Below, piece by piece: positions 46,570 to 54,646 of a stretch of 55,863 nt of DNA. How positions within the stretch are numbered: position 1 is the first letter of the stretch; each line of letters starts with the position of its first letter. Source of the DNA: Clostridiales bacterium (GTDB taxonomy: Bacteria > Bacillota_A > Clostridia > Oscillospirales > Oscillospiraceae); contig SFKX01000018.1 of assembly GCA_004553625.1 (NCBI GenBank), positions 1 to 55,863 on the forward strand, given 5' to 3'. The notes under the pieces are model-generated. The model did no database searches. It saw nothing but the letters and a program-made list of their open reading frames with translations, and had not been told where the DNA came from. Both the position numbers and the translations under genes were made by a program.

Positions 46570-48870
46570 ATGCGAAAGCTGGCCTGTGCCGCGCTCTCCT
46601 TTGCCGGGGCCGCGGCGGCCGCGCACTATCTGCTGCCCGGCGGCGCGCTGCTCTGGTGCGCGGGCGGGCTGGCTTTGCTCTGCCTTCCCGCGGCGCTGCT
46701 GCTGCGGAATACTGCAAGGCTGAGGTCACTCATCATCTGCATCTTCGCGGCGCTGGGCCTGTGCTGGTACTCGGCCTACACCGCCATATACGTGGAGCCT
46801 GCCGCCGGACTTGCGGGCAGCGAGCTGAGCGTGACCGCCCGCGTCCTGGACTATCCCGTGCGCGACGAGGGCTACGCCTCCGTCGAACTGCGCATAGAGC
46901 AGGAGGGCCTGCCGCGCGTCAAGACCGCGGTATACGACTACGAGGGCCTGATGCCGGAGCTGAGACCGGGCGACCTGGCGGAGTTCCCGCTCGAATTCAT
47001 CTCCGCGCTGGAGCGCTACGGCGAGGAGACGGATATCTACTCCTCGCGCGGCATCCTCCTGCGCGCATACCTGGGCGGCGAGGCGGAGAATGTGAGGCGC
47101 GACTGGCGCAGCTTCCTGAGCTTCCCGATGGAGCTCTCGAACCTCGTGCGTGGCGCGGTGGAAGAGCTGTTCCCGGAGGACGTGCGGCCCTTCATGCTCG
47201 GCCTGCTCATAGGCGACACGAGCGGGCTCTACGACGACTTCGAGCTCGACAACGCCCTTTCCGTGGCAGGGATACGCCATGTCGTGGCGGTGTCGGGCAT
47301 GCACCTGTCGTTTCTCTACGCCGTGCTCGTGGCGCTCTTCGGCAAGCGGCGGGCGTCCATGGTGGGTGTGCCGGTCATCGTGCTCTTCACCTTCGTCGCG
47401 GGCTGTACGGCCTCCGTCGTCCGCGCCTGCGTGATGCTTTTGCTCGTCATGCTGGCGCCGCTGCTCAGGCGGGAGGCGGACGGGCTCACCTCGCTCTGCG
47501 CGGGTCTGCTCATACTGCTCATCGCCAACCCGCTCTCCATAGCGGCGGCGGGGCTGCAGCTCTCATTTGCGGCCATGGCGGGCATAATACTCTTGACGCC
47601 CAGGGTCTACGCCCGGCTGGACGCGCTCTTCCGCCGCGGCGACAAAAAGCGCAGGCCCAATGCCGCGCTCAGCTTCGTCATGGCGAGCCTGTCGAGCTCG
47701 GTGGGCTCCATGGCCTTCACGACGCCGGTGGTGGCGCTGCTCTTCGGCTATGTGTCCCTGGTCTCGCCGCTCACGAACATATTGACCCTCTGGGCAGTGT
47801 CCATCGCCTTCACGGGCGGCTATGCGGCGGTGCTGACGGGGCTCGTCTTTGCCCCGCTCGGCACGGCGATAGGTTGGTCCACCGCCTGGTTCGCGCGCTA
47901 CGTGGCCTTTGCGGCGGAGTTTTTGGCCTCGCTGCCGTATTCGGCGGTCTACACCGTGGACAGGCTCGTGTCCTGGTGGCTCGTGCTGGTCTATGCGGAG
48001 TTCGGCCTCGCCTGGCTGTTCCGGGACAGGAAGCGCGGCTTCCGCGCGCTCGCGCCCACGGTCTGTTCGGTGATGACGCTGGTGTTCGTGATCGCAACGG
48101 CCTGGAATCAGAGCCGGTCGGAGAGCTCCGTGACGGTCCTGGACGTGGGCCAGGGCCAGTGCGTGGCCGCCGTCCACGGCGAGCACGCCGCGCTCATAGA
48201 CTGCGGCGGCCTGAGCGCCTGGGACAACGCCGGGGACACGGCCTCAGAATACCTTCTGAGCGAGGGACGCAGAGGCATAGATGCGCTGGTGCTCACGCAC
48301 CTGCACGCGGACCACGCCAACGGCGTGCAGCGCCTGCTCTCGCGCATAGACGTCGGCACCTTGTATCTGCCCTACGGCGCGGACGATGAGGACGGGCTGC
48401 TCGAGGGCATACTCGAGAGCGCCGCCCGGCACGGGACGAGCGTGGAATATGTCCGCGGGGGCGACCTGGACGTGGAATTCGGCGCGCTGAGGCTCCGCCT
48501 GTTCGAACCCATAGAGGCCGGGGACGAGAATGAGCGCGGCGTCATAGCGCTGGCGAGCGTGGGCGAATTCGACGCGCTCGTAATGGGCGACGTGAACACG
48601 GCGGTGGAGCGCAGCCTTGTGGAGCGCGCACAGCTGCCGGACGTGGAGCTGCTGGTGGTGGGCCACCACGGCTCGAAGTATTCGACGAGCTTTGAACTTC
48701 TGGAGGCCGCGCGGGCGGAGACGGCGGTGATATCAGTAGGCTGGAACAATTACGGCCACCCGACATACGAGGCGATACGCCGGCTCGAGATCTGCGGGCT
48801 GGAGATATACAGGACGGACGAGGACGGAACGGTCACAGTGAGGACAGGATACGATGGCAAAGAGAGCTGA
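46570..48870 (+). CDS. comEC: ComEC/Rec2 DNA-uptake channel protein
   Basis: ComEC conducts single-stranded DNA across the membrane in natural transformation. The ~766-residue protein has an N-terminal helix group, an OB-like DUF4131 domain (~70-170), the competence membrane domain (VVAVSGMHLSFLYAVLVALFG, ~240-500), and a C-terminal metallo-beta-lactamase domain (VLDVGQGQCVAAVHGEHAAL, LTHLHADHANG, VGHHGSKYSTS). All three parts are intact. The start is ATG 46570 (or GTG 46567). No other competence genes are in view. It overlaps holA by 17 bp. Confidence 0.94.
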   Translation: MRKLACAALSFAGAAAAAHYLLPGGALLWCAGGLALLCLPAALLLRNTARLRSLIICIFAALGLCWYSAYTAIYVEPAAGLAGSELSVTARVLDYPVRDEGYASVELRIEQEGLPRVKTAVYDYEGLMPELRPGDLAEFPLEFISALERYGEETDIYSSRGILLRAYLGGEAENVRRDWRSFLSFPMELSNLVRGAVEELFPEDVRPFMLGLLIGDTSGLYDDFELDNALSVAGIRHVVAVSGMHLSFLYAVLVALFGKRRASMVGVPVIVLFTFVAGCTASVVRACVMLLLVMLAPLLRREADGLTSLCAGLLILLIANPLSIAAAGLQLSFAAMAGIILLTPRVYARLDALFRRGDKKRRPNAALSFVMASLSSSVGSMAFTTPVVALLFGYVSLVSPLTNILTLWAVSIAFTGGYAAVLTGLVFAPLGTAIGWSTAWFARYVAFAAEFLASLPYSAVYTVDRLVSWWLVLVYAEFGLAWLFRDRKRGFRALAPTVCSVMTLVFVIATAWNQSRSESSVTVLDVGQGQCVAAVHGEHAALIDCGGLSAWDNAGDTASEYLLSEGRRGIDALVLTHLHADHANGVQRLLSRIDVGTLYLPYGADDEDGLLEGILESAARHGTSVEYVRGGDLDVEFGALRLRLFEPIEAGDENERGVIALASVGEFDALVMGDVNTAVERSLVERAQLPDVELLVVGHHGSKYSTSFELLEAARAETAVISVGWNNYGHPTYEAIRRLEICGLEIYRTDEDGTVTVRTGYDGKES

Positions 48871-49909
48871 AAAAAAGGCTCCGAAGCAGTCGGAGCGGCT
48901 GAATTACGGCGAGGTGAGCCGCGAACTCAAAACGGGCGGTCCGCAGCGGCTCTACCTGCTCTACGGGCAGGAGGACTATCTGCGCGAGGCCTTTCTGGGC
49001 GAGCTCAAGGCCCTGTGCCTGCCGGACGGGGGCGACGACTTCAGCTATCACCGCCTAGACGGGCGGACGCTGGACATGAGAGAGCTGGAGGAGGCGGTGA
49101 ACGCCCTGCCCTTCCTTTCCGAGCGCGCGCTGACGGAGGTGCGCGGCTACGACCTGGGCCGCTGCCGGGACCAGGAGGCGGAGGCGCTGGAGCGCATCGT
49201 CTCGGACATCCCGGAATACTGCACGCTGGTGTTCGTGCAGGACTCGGGCTATGAGCCGGACCAGCGCCAGAAGGCGGTGAAGTCGCTCAAGAAGTACGGC
49301 AAGGTGATAAACTTCACCTCCCAGGGCCAGGCCCCGCTGGTGAAGTGGATATCCAAGCGCTTTGCCGCTCTGGGCAAGGCGGTGACGCCGGACGCCTGTC
49401 TCGCGCTCATATATTCGAGCGGCGAGCTCATGAGCGGGCTCATCCCGGAGATCGAAAAGCTCGGCGCGGGCGTGCGCGGCGACACCGTGACGGCGCAGGA
49501 CGTTGAGCGCATGGCCCTACGCCGCCCGGAGGCGCGCATCTTCGACATGACGGACTGCCTGGCCGCCCGCGACTACGACGGCGCGGCGAGGATACTGGCG
49601 GACCTCATCGCCATGGGCGAGGAGCCCATCGTCACCGTTGCGGGCATAGGGATGCAGATGCGCAGGCTCTACGCCGCGCGCCTGGCGATAGACGAAAAGC
49701 TCGGCCCGGACTTTGTGAAGGAGCTCTACAAGATAAACTACGGCTTTATAATAGACAAGCTCATGCGCGCGGCGCGCGGCTTCACGCTGGAGTCGCTGGA
49801 AAGGGCGGTGGAGCTCTGCGCGGAGACGGACTACGCGATGAAAAGCAGCTCCGCGGACGACACGGAGCTGCTCTGCGACCTGCTCATCAAGCTGGCGGCG
49901 GGGGCGTGA
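48854..49909 (+). CDS. holA: DNA polymerase III delta subunit
   Basis: Delta opens the sliding clamp during loading. The 351-residue protein has the family's LYLLYGQEDYLREAFLGELK at residue ~33, VNALPFLSERALTEVRGYDL, and a C-terminal helical collar (LCAETDYAMKSSSADDTELL). An N-terminal Lys-rich extension of ~15 residues precedes the domain. The usual Firmicute order comEC-holA is kept. The window thus holds both delta and delta' genes. Its stop overlaps the possible GTG start of the next gene. Confidence 0.94.
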   Translation: MAKRAEKKAPKQSERLNYGEVSRELKTGGPQRLYLLYGQEDYLREAFLGELKALCLPDGGDDFSYHRLDGRTLDMRELEEAVNALPFLSERALTEVRGYDLGRCRDQEAEALERIVSDIPEYCTLVFVQDSGYEPDQRQKAVKSLKKYGKVINFTSQGQAPLVKWISKRFAALGKAVTPDACLALIYSSGELMSGLIPEIEKLGAGVRGDTVTAQDVERMALRRPEARIFDMTDCLAARDYDGAARILADLIAMGEEPIVTVAGIGMQMRRLYAARLAIDEKLGPDFVKELYKINYGFIIDKLMRAARGFTLESLERAVELCAETDYAMKSSSADDTELLCDLLIKLAAGA

Positions 49910-49911
49910 AC

Positions 49912-50496
49912 ATGATAAGCGTGAAGGAGGTCATAGTCGTCGAGGGGCGCTATGACAAGAACACCCTGTCCCAGGTGTTCGACGCGGTGATCGTGGAGAC
50001 ATCGGGCTTCGGCCTTTTCAAGGACGGGGAGAAGCTGGCGCTCCTGCGGCGTCTGGCTGAAAAGCGCGGCCTTGTCGTCCTGACGGACAGCGACGGCGCG
50101 GGCTTCGTCATCCGCAACTACATAAAGGGCGCGATAGACCCGGCCCTGGTGAAGATGGCCTATATCCCGGACGTGCCGGGGAAGGAGCGGCGCAAGTCCT
50201 CGCCCTCGAAGGAGGGCAAGCTGGGCGTGGAGGGCATGAGCGCGGAGGTGCTCATAGCCGCGCTGCGCCGCGCGGGCGCGACACTGGGCGGCGAAACCGC
50301 AACGCACAGGACGGGCGGCATAACAAAGGCGACGCTCTATGAGCTGGGCCTGAGCGGCAGGCCGGACAGCGCCGCGCGGCGCAGGGAGCTTTTGAAGAAG
50401 CTGTACCTGCCGGAAAAGCTGGGCGCGAACGCGCTCCTGGATGTCCTCAACGCGCTCTATGACGAGGAAAGCCTCAGAGCGAGCGTTCTTCAATAA
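49912..50496 (+). CDS. rnmV: RNase M5-like TOPRIM/DUF4093 protein
   Basis: A TOPRIM-domain protein related to ribonuclease M5, which matures the 5S rRNA ends. The 194-residue sequence has the TOPRIM Glu in VKEVIVVEGRYDKNTLS, LTDSDGAGFVIRNYIKG (DxD), PDVPGKERRK and SPSKEGKLGVEGMS; a DUF4093 tail follows. ATG 49912 matches the family start; a GTG at 49906 overlaps the holA stop. Whether it is true RNase M5 or a paralogue cannot be settled here. Confidence 0.85.
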   Translation: MISVKEVIVVEGRYDKNTLSQVFDAVIVETSGFGLFKDGEKLALLRRLAEKRGLVVLTDSDGAGFVIRNYIKGAIDPALVKMAYIPDVPGKERRKSSPSKEGKLGVEGMSAEVLIAALRRAGATLGGETATHRTGGITKATLYELGLSGRPDSAARRRELLKKLYLPEKLGANALLDVLNALYDEESLRASVLQ

Positions 50497-50713
50497 TAGC
50501 TCCGGCGAGCATGGCCACGAGCAGGATCGCCTGAGGCAGAGTGGCAAGCTCGCGAGCGAGCTGATATGTATCAAAATTCCAAATTGTAAGCGGCCCGGTG
50601 TGCATGAAGAGGACGAAGGAGCAGAAGAGAAGCACACAGGAGAGCTGCAGCGAGCGTATAAGCAGTTCCCACGAGATCTGGCACATCGAGAGCACACGCC
50701 GGATGAGTTTCAA
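50474..50713 (-). CDS. Small two-helix membrane protein of unknown function
   Basis: A 79-residue protein starting at TTG 50713, seven bases after ACGGAGGT, with a promoter-like TTGCCC/TACAAT pair just upstream. Two hydrophobic stretches (LLIRSLQLSCVLLFCSFVLF and LPQAILLVAMLAGAII) flank a short loop. Its 3' end overlaps that of rnmV on the opposite strand by 23 bp. No family is recognised, but the good ribosome binding site argues it is real. Confidence 0.6.
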   Translation of the reverse strand: MKLIRRVLSMCQISWELLIRSLQLSCVLLFCSFVLFMHTGPLTIWNFDTYQLARELATLPQAILLVAMLAGAIIEERSL

Positions 50714-50732
50714 GGCGCTCACCTCCGTGAAT

Positions 50733-50762
50733 ATTGTAGCGGGCGGGGAGGGGCGCGGGCAA
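50733..50762 (-). promoter_or_regulatory. Possible promoter of the small membrane protein
   Basis: On the minus strand TTGCCC (50757-50762) and TACAAT (50733-50738) are 18 bp apart, 20 bp before the TTG start. The -35 is weak. Confidence 0.45.
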
Positions 50763-50795
50763 TGCAAAATATTTGCCGAATGAGGAAAAATGATG

Positions 50796-50825
50796 TTTAC
50801 CTCCGGCGCGGCGCTGTGCTATACT
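50796..50825 (+). promoter_or_regulatory. Promoter of nrdR
   Basis: TTTACC (50796-50801), an 18-bp spacer and TATACT (50820-50825) lie 34 bp before the nrdR ATG. No NrdR box pair is evident nearby. Confidence 0.55.
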
Positions 50826-50859
50826 GTGTTATGTAAATTGAAATGTGGGGGGATCTGCC

Positions 50860-51321
50860 ATGAAATGCCCGTTCTGCGGCTATACGGAGAGCAAGGTTAT
50901 AGATTCTAGACCGGCGGAGGAGGGCGCGACGATAAGAAGAAGGCGCGAATGTCTCGCCTGCCAGAAGCGCTTCACAACATACGAAATAATAGAGCGCCTG
51001 CCCCTGGTCGTCATAAAGCGCGACGGCAGCCGCCAGACCTTTGATAAACTTAAGCTGATAAACGGCATGGTCCGCGCCTGTGAGAAACGCCCCGTGCCTC
51101 TCACCGCGCTGGAGCAGATAGCCGACGACATAGAGCAGGAGCTGCAGAGCGCGCTGGAGCGCGAGATCAGCACAACGGAAATAGGCGAGATGGTCATGAA
51201 GCGGCTCAAGGACGTGGACGAGGTCGCATATGTCCGCTTTGCCTCGGTCTATAGGTCGTTCAAGGACATAAACACCTTCATGGAAGAGCTCACGAAGCTC
51301 TTGAAGCAGAAGGAGAACTGA
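50860..51321 (+). CDS. nrdR: Transcriptional repressor NrdR
   Basis: NrdR represses ribonucleotide reductase genes in response to dATP/ATP. The 153-residue protein has an N-terminal zinc ribbon (MKCPFCGYTESKVIDSRP, then RRRRECLACQKRFTTYE) and an ATP-cone domain (VVIKRDGSRQTFDKLKL). ATG 50860 follows GGGGGGAT. The nrd genes it would control are not in the window. A GNAT gene follows after one base. Confidence 0.96.
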   Translation: MKCPFCGYTESKVIDSRPAEEGATIRRRRECLACQKRFTTYEIIERLPLVVIKRDGSRQTFDKLKLINGMVRACEKRPVPLTALEQIADDIEQELQSALEREISTTEIGEMVMKRLKDVDEVAYVRFASVYRSFKDINTFMEELTKLLKQKEN

Positions 51322-51322
51322 G

Positions 51323-51826
51323 ATGGCCGTCGGCATAAGGCCGTGGAGGCCGGGGGACGCGCCCGTCATAGTGGAGGCGCTGAATGACCCCGGCGTGACC
51401 GACAATCTGAGGGACGGCCTGCCGAAGCCCTATACCGAGGCCGACGCGCTCAAGTACATAATCGCATCGCAGGAGGAGGGCGCTTACGCTTTCGCCATCA
51501 CCGAGGACGGCGCCGCAGTCGGCAGCATACAGCTCAGCCGGCAGGGGAATATCCACAGCCGCACGGCGGAGCTTGGCTACTATGTCGTCCGCCGCCGCTG
51601 GGGCAAGGGCATAGGTTCTGAGGCGCTGCGGCTCGCGTGCAGATTCGCGTTTGAGCAGACCGACCTCGTGCGCATATACGCCGAGCCCTTCGTTGAAAAC
51701 GCCGCCTCGAGACGGGCGATTGAGAAAAACGGCTTTGCCCTCGAGGGCATCATGCGGAAGAACGCCGTGAAAAACGGCAGGGTGCGCGACATGTGCATGT
51801 ACGCGCTCGTGAAGGAGGACGCGTGA
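51323..51826 (+). CDS. GNAT-family N-acetyltransferase (RimJ/RimL-like)
   Basis: A 167-residue acetyltransferase of the Acetyltransf_3 type. It has the opening IRPWRPGDAPVIVEALNDP, a central AELGYYVVRRRWGKGIGSEA with the acetyl-CoA pyrophosphate-binding loop, and NAASRRAIEKNGFALEGIMR near the end. Relatives acetylate protein N-termini or small amines; the substrate here is unknown. AAGGAG lies before the ATG, right after nrdR. Confidence 0.9.
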   Translation: MAVGIRPWRPGDAPVIVEALNDPGVTDNLRDGLPKPYTEADALKYIIASQEEGAYAFAITEDGAAVGSIQLSRQGNIHSRTAELGYYVVRRRWGKGIGSEALRLACRFAFEQTDLVRIYAEPFVENAASRRAIEKNGFALEGIMRKNAVKNGRVRDMCMYALVKEDA

Positions 51827-52146
51827 TGAACGCCTTTCTACTCATTTTCGGCGCCGTCGTGCTGGCTGTGGGAGTCGCAGCGGGGCTGTATTTCGCCGGG
51901 GGCAAGGGTTGGAAATGGGTCAACACGACGGATGACAAGGACAGGTACGACGAGAAGGCCGTGCTGAGGTTTTTGTCGAAGTGTATGTACGCTCTGGGCG
52001 GCTGTTTCGGCGGCGGCTTCCTGCTCGGCGGGCTGCTGGATTCGACCTGGCCCGTGTACGCGGGCATGGTGCTGACGCTCGGTGTGTGCGTGTTCATGCT
52101 GGTGTATATGAACACCGGCGGGAGATTCTTGAAGAAACTACAATAA
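51826..52146 (+). CDS. DUF3784-like small membrane protein
   Basis: A 106-residue protein with an N-terminal helix (residues ~2-24), a hydrophilic loop with GKGWKWVNTTDDKDRYDEKAV split by the family, and two further helices with glycine-rich GGCFGGGFLLGGLL. It resembles DUF3784. ATG 51826 overlaps the GNAT stop by one base and follows AAGGAGG. Function unknown. The fluoride riboswitch begins right after its stop. Confidence 0.75.
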   Translation: MNAFLLIFGAVVLAVGVAAGLYFAGGKGWKWVNTTDDKDRYDEKAVLRFLSKCMYALGGCFGGGFLLGGLLDSTWPVYAGMVLTLGVCVFMLVYMNTGGRFLKKLQ

Positions 52147-52206
52147 GGGGATGAGGTCCCCCTCGGCCGCGAGGCCGAAACCGCTTTGTTTGAGCTGATG
52201 ACTTCT
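52147..52206 (+). ncRNA. Fluoride riboswitch (crcB motif)
   Basis: The aptamer matches the crcB consensus: GGGGATGAGGTCCCC at the 5' end, a GGCC-rich hairpin, the CGAAACCGC joining segment, and the conserved GCTGATGACTTCT at the 3' end. It binds fluoride with Mg2+ and turns on export genes. The gene below is a CLC-type fluoride exporter, which confirms the call. Confidence 0.92.
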
Positions 52207-52245
52207 GCGCGCGGCATTGCCGTGCGCGGGAGCATCGGCTTTTTT
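52194..52245 (+). terminator. Expression platform of the fluoride riboswitch
   Basis: GCTGATG (52194-52200), part of the aptamer's conserved 3' end, can pair with CATCGGC (52233-52239), and CGCGCGGC with GCCGTGCG inside, giving a long stem followed by TTTTTT. The aptamer and this terminator therefore exclude each other, so fluoride binding should allow read-through. Confidence 0.82.
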
Positions 52246-52264
52246 GTTTTGAGAGGTGTTGGAT

Positions 52265-53443
52265 GTGAAAAAGACGCTCATACTCATACTTGCGGCCATA
52301 CCTACTGGCATAGCCGTCGGGGCCGTGGACGCGGTGTTCGGGCGGGTGCTGCTGTATATAGGCGAGGTCAGGGACGCGCATGTGTTCTGGCTTGTACCCT
52401 TCCTGGGCGTCGTCGGAGCGGCCATGGCCTGGGCGTATAAGAACTACGGCGCGGGCTGTGAGAGCGGGATGGGCATGGTGTTTGAGGCGGGCCACGGCGA
52501 GAGGGAGGAGATACCGCTGCGGCTGATACCCTTCGTCATGTGTGCGACCTGGCTTACGCATCTGTTCGGAGGCAGCGCGGGCCGCGAGGGCGTGGCGGTG
52601 CAGCTGGGCGCGGCCATCTCACACAGGGTCGGGCGGCTGCTGAGATTTGAGGACGCGCCGAGAATAATGCTGATAACCGGCATGTCGGCGGGCTTTGCCG
52701 GCCTGTTCAGGACGCCGTTCGCAGCCACGGCCTTTGCCATGGAGGTGCTGACGGCTGGGCGGCTCGAGCACCGGGCGCTTTTGCCGGCGGCGACGGCGGC
52801 GCTGTGCGCGAGCGCGACCTCGGGCCTCTTGGGGCTGGAGAAATTCACCTTCGCGGTGACGGAGCTGCCGGACTGGAATGCGGAGCTGCTTATAAAGCTC
52901 GCGGTCCTGGGCCTCGCCTTTGGTCTTACGGGCGCGGCCTTCACATACCTGCTGAAAAAGTGTAAAAAAGAGGCGCAGACGAGGCTGAAAAACCCCATTC
53001 TGCGCATATTCGTGATGGGCCTTGCCCTCTCTGCCGTGCTGCTCATACTCTGGCGGGGACGGTACAGCGGACTCGGAACTAATCTCATAAACGCGTCCCT
53101 TGCGGGCGGTACGGTCTACGCCTGGGACTGGGCGGCCAAGCTCGTCCTGACGGCGCTGACGCTCTCGGCGGGCTACCAGGGCGGCGAGGTGACGCCTCTG
53201 TTCTCGATAGGCGCGAGCCTGGGAGCGGCGGCGTCTGGGCTTATTGGCCTGCCGGCGGCGCTCTGTGCAGCCATGGGCTATGCGGCGGTGTTTGGCTCCG
53301 CAACGAATACGCTCATCGCCCCTGCTCTCATAGGCGCGGAGGTGTTCGGCTGGGCTGCGGCGCCGTATATGCTCGTGACCTGCGCCTTGGCCTATGCCGT
53401 CAACGGGAACGGCTCCATTTACTCGGGCCAGAGGAAAGGGTAA
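52265..53443 (+). CDS. CLC-type fluoride/proton antiporter (EriC-F)
   Basis: A 392-residue CLC-family transporter with about ten helices. It has GREGVAVQLG, where chloride-type CLCs have GxEGP, and the late SAGYQGGEVTPLFSIGAS and GSATNTLIAP segments typical of the fluoride-exporting clade. GTG 52265 is used because GAGAGG lies eight bases upstream; GTG 52256 and TTG 52259 are alternatives. Control by the fluoride riboswitch directly upstream supports export of F- as the role. Confidence 0.92.
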   Translation: MKKTLILILAAIPTGIAVGAVDAVFGRVLLYIGEVRDAHVFWLVPFLGVVGAAMAWAYKNYGAGCESGMGMVFEAGHGEREEIPLRLIPFVMCATWLTHLFGGSAGREGVAVQLGAAISHRVGRLLRFEDAPRIMLITGMSAGFAGLFRTPFAATAFAMEVLTAGRLEHRALLPAATAALCASATSGLLGLEKFTFAVTELPDWNAELLIKLAVLGLAFGLTGAAFTYLLKKCKKEAQTRLKNPILRIFVMGLALSAVLLILWRGRYSGLGTNLINASLAGGTVYAWDWAAKLVLTALTLSAGYQGGEVTPLFSIGASLGAAASGLIGLPAALCAAMGYAAVFGSATNTLIAPALIGAEVFGWAAAPYMLVTCALAYAVNGNGSIYSGQRKG

Positions 53444-53501
53444 AACGGAGATTTTCGCCGCTTTGCATAGGAAATACCGTCGAAAGCAGCCGGAATTTGT
53501 A

Positions 53502-53531
53502 TTGCAGAGGGTGCGACGAGCGTGATATACT
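53502..53531 (+). promoter_or_regulatory. Orphan promoter-like site facing the DUF4363 gene
   Basis: TTGCAG (53502-53507), an 18-bp spacer and TATACT (53526-53531) with extended-like TGATATACT point into the 3' end of the minus-strand DUF4363 gene. No plus-strand gene follows. It could make an antisense RNA or be a remnant of a lost gene. Confidence 0.35.
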
Positions 53532-53538
53532 GAGTGAG

Positions 53539-53919
53539 TCAAAAAATGCTGCCGAGGGTGACGCGCTCCATCGTGTATAAGCTGCTCAGATGCGCCAACA
53601 GCTTTTCGTAGGAGCCTGCGGCGCTCTGCGCATCCTCGGACCGCACGTCGCTCATGAGCTCAAAGAAGGCGTCGGTAGTGCTGTCGATCTCCGAGTGCCG
53701 GATGAAGATATGCGTGTAGCCGTCGGCGGCGAGCCAGGCGTCCGAGGCCTTTTCCAGCTCGGACTCAGCCAGCTCAAACCGTCCCGCTTCGCAGTATGCG
53801 CGGGAGAGTTCGAGCGTTTCGGTCAGTCCGCCGGTGAAATCGCGCAGGTAGTTCAGGTTAATCCAGCTGCCGATGGCGAGCAGGAGCAATACAGCGCCGG
53901 CAAAAAGCTCGCGCTTCAT
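53539..53919 (-). CDS. DUF4363 domain protein
   Basis: A 126-residue protein with one N-terminal membrane helix (ELFAGAVLLLLAIGSW) and a helical soluble domain (LELSRAYCEAGRFELAESELEKA, FIRHSEIDSTTDAFFELMSDV). ATG 53919 follows GGAGGT and overlaps the DUF421 stop by one base. DUF4363 genes are regularly paired with DUF421 in Clostridia; the function is unknown, possibly linked to the cell envelope or spore membrane. Confidence 0.85.
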   Translation of the reverse strand: MKRELFAGAVLLLLAIGSWINLNYLRDFTGGLTETLELSRAYCEAGRFELAESELEKASDAWLAADGYTHIFIRHSEIDSTTDAFFELMSDVRSEDAQSAAGSYEKLLAHLSSLYTMERVTLGSIF

Positions 53920-54596
53920 CAAAAGACCTCCTTTGGCGCGTAGTATATCCCGCCCGCGCTGTCAAGCATGAGCAGATAGACATCGCCGGGTCCGGAGGCG
54001 CCGCGCTTTTTGAGTTCCTTTCTCAGCCAGGCCTCGTCGCGCCCAGTTAGACGGAGGTTTTCGCGCATGAGCTTGCCGTCGTTTATTACGATGACGGGAT
54101 AGCCCGTGTCCCTGGGCGTCAGGCCCAGGTCGCGGACAGTTGCCGGCCGGAACTCCGGGTAGAGGATGACGCTGAGAGTCCCGTCGGTCTCGAGCACGGC
54201 GTATTCCACCTGGGCGGCATCGGTGACGTTTTGGGCGCGAAGCTCTTCGTAGAGCTCTTCTAGGTTCAGGCGGCAGCGCCGCATTTCCTTCTGGTCAATT
54301 TTGCCGCGTCGAATGAGAAAACTCGGGCGCCCGAAGAGCAGAGTACGAAGTCCGGCATGACGCAGCGCCGCGCCGGAGATGAGCAGCTCGCAGCAGCAGA
54401 GGACGACAATGGGCAGAAGCCCGTTCATGAGCGGGATGCCTATGTCCTGCAGCGGGTGGGCGGCTAGATCTGCAATGAGAACGGCAATGGCGAGCTCAGG
54501 CAGCTCCAGCTCGCTGAGCTGACGTTTGCCCATAAGGCGCATCGACACCACGAGCGCGAAATATACGACGAGCGTTCGGATAATAATTATAGCCAA
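53919..54596 (-). CDS. DUF421/YetF-family membrane protein
   Basis: A 225-residue YetF-like protein: three N-terminal helices including RLMGKRQLSELELPELAIAV split over the first loop, then a cytoplasmic or external mixed domain with RPSFLIRRGKIDQKEMRRC and VEYAVLETDGTLSVILYP. The start is TTG 54596 with GGGAGTG upstream. It forms an operon with the DUF4363 gene. Several YetF homologues are made in spores; the activity is not known. Confidence 0.9.
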   Translation of the reverse strand: MAIIIIRTLVVYFALVVSMRLMGKRQLSELELPELAIAVLIADLAAHPLQDIGIPLMNGLLPIVVLCCCELLISGAALRHAGLRTLLFGRPSFLIRRGKIDQKEMRRCRLNLEELYEELRAQNVTDAAQVEYAVLETDGTLSVILYPEFRPATVRDLGLTPRDTGYPVIVINDGKLMRENLRLTGRDEAWLRKELKKRGASGPGDVYLLMLDSAGGIYYAPKEVF

Positions 54597-54646
54597 GCAA
54601 TCACTCCCCGCATATATTTTTACCTGTATTGGAGGCTGTTATAAGT

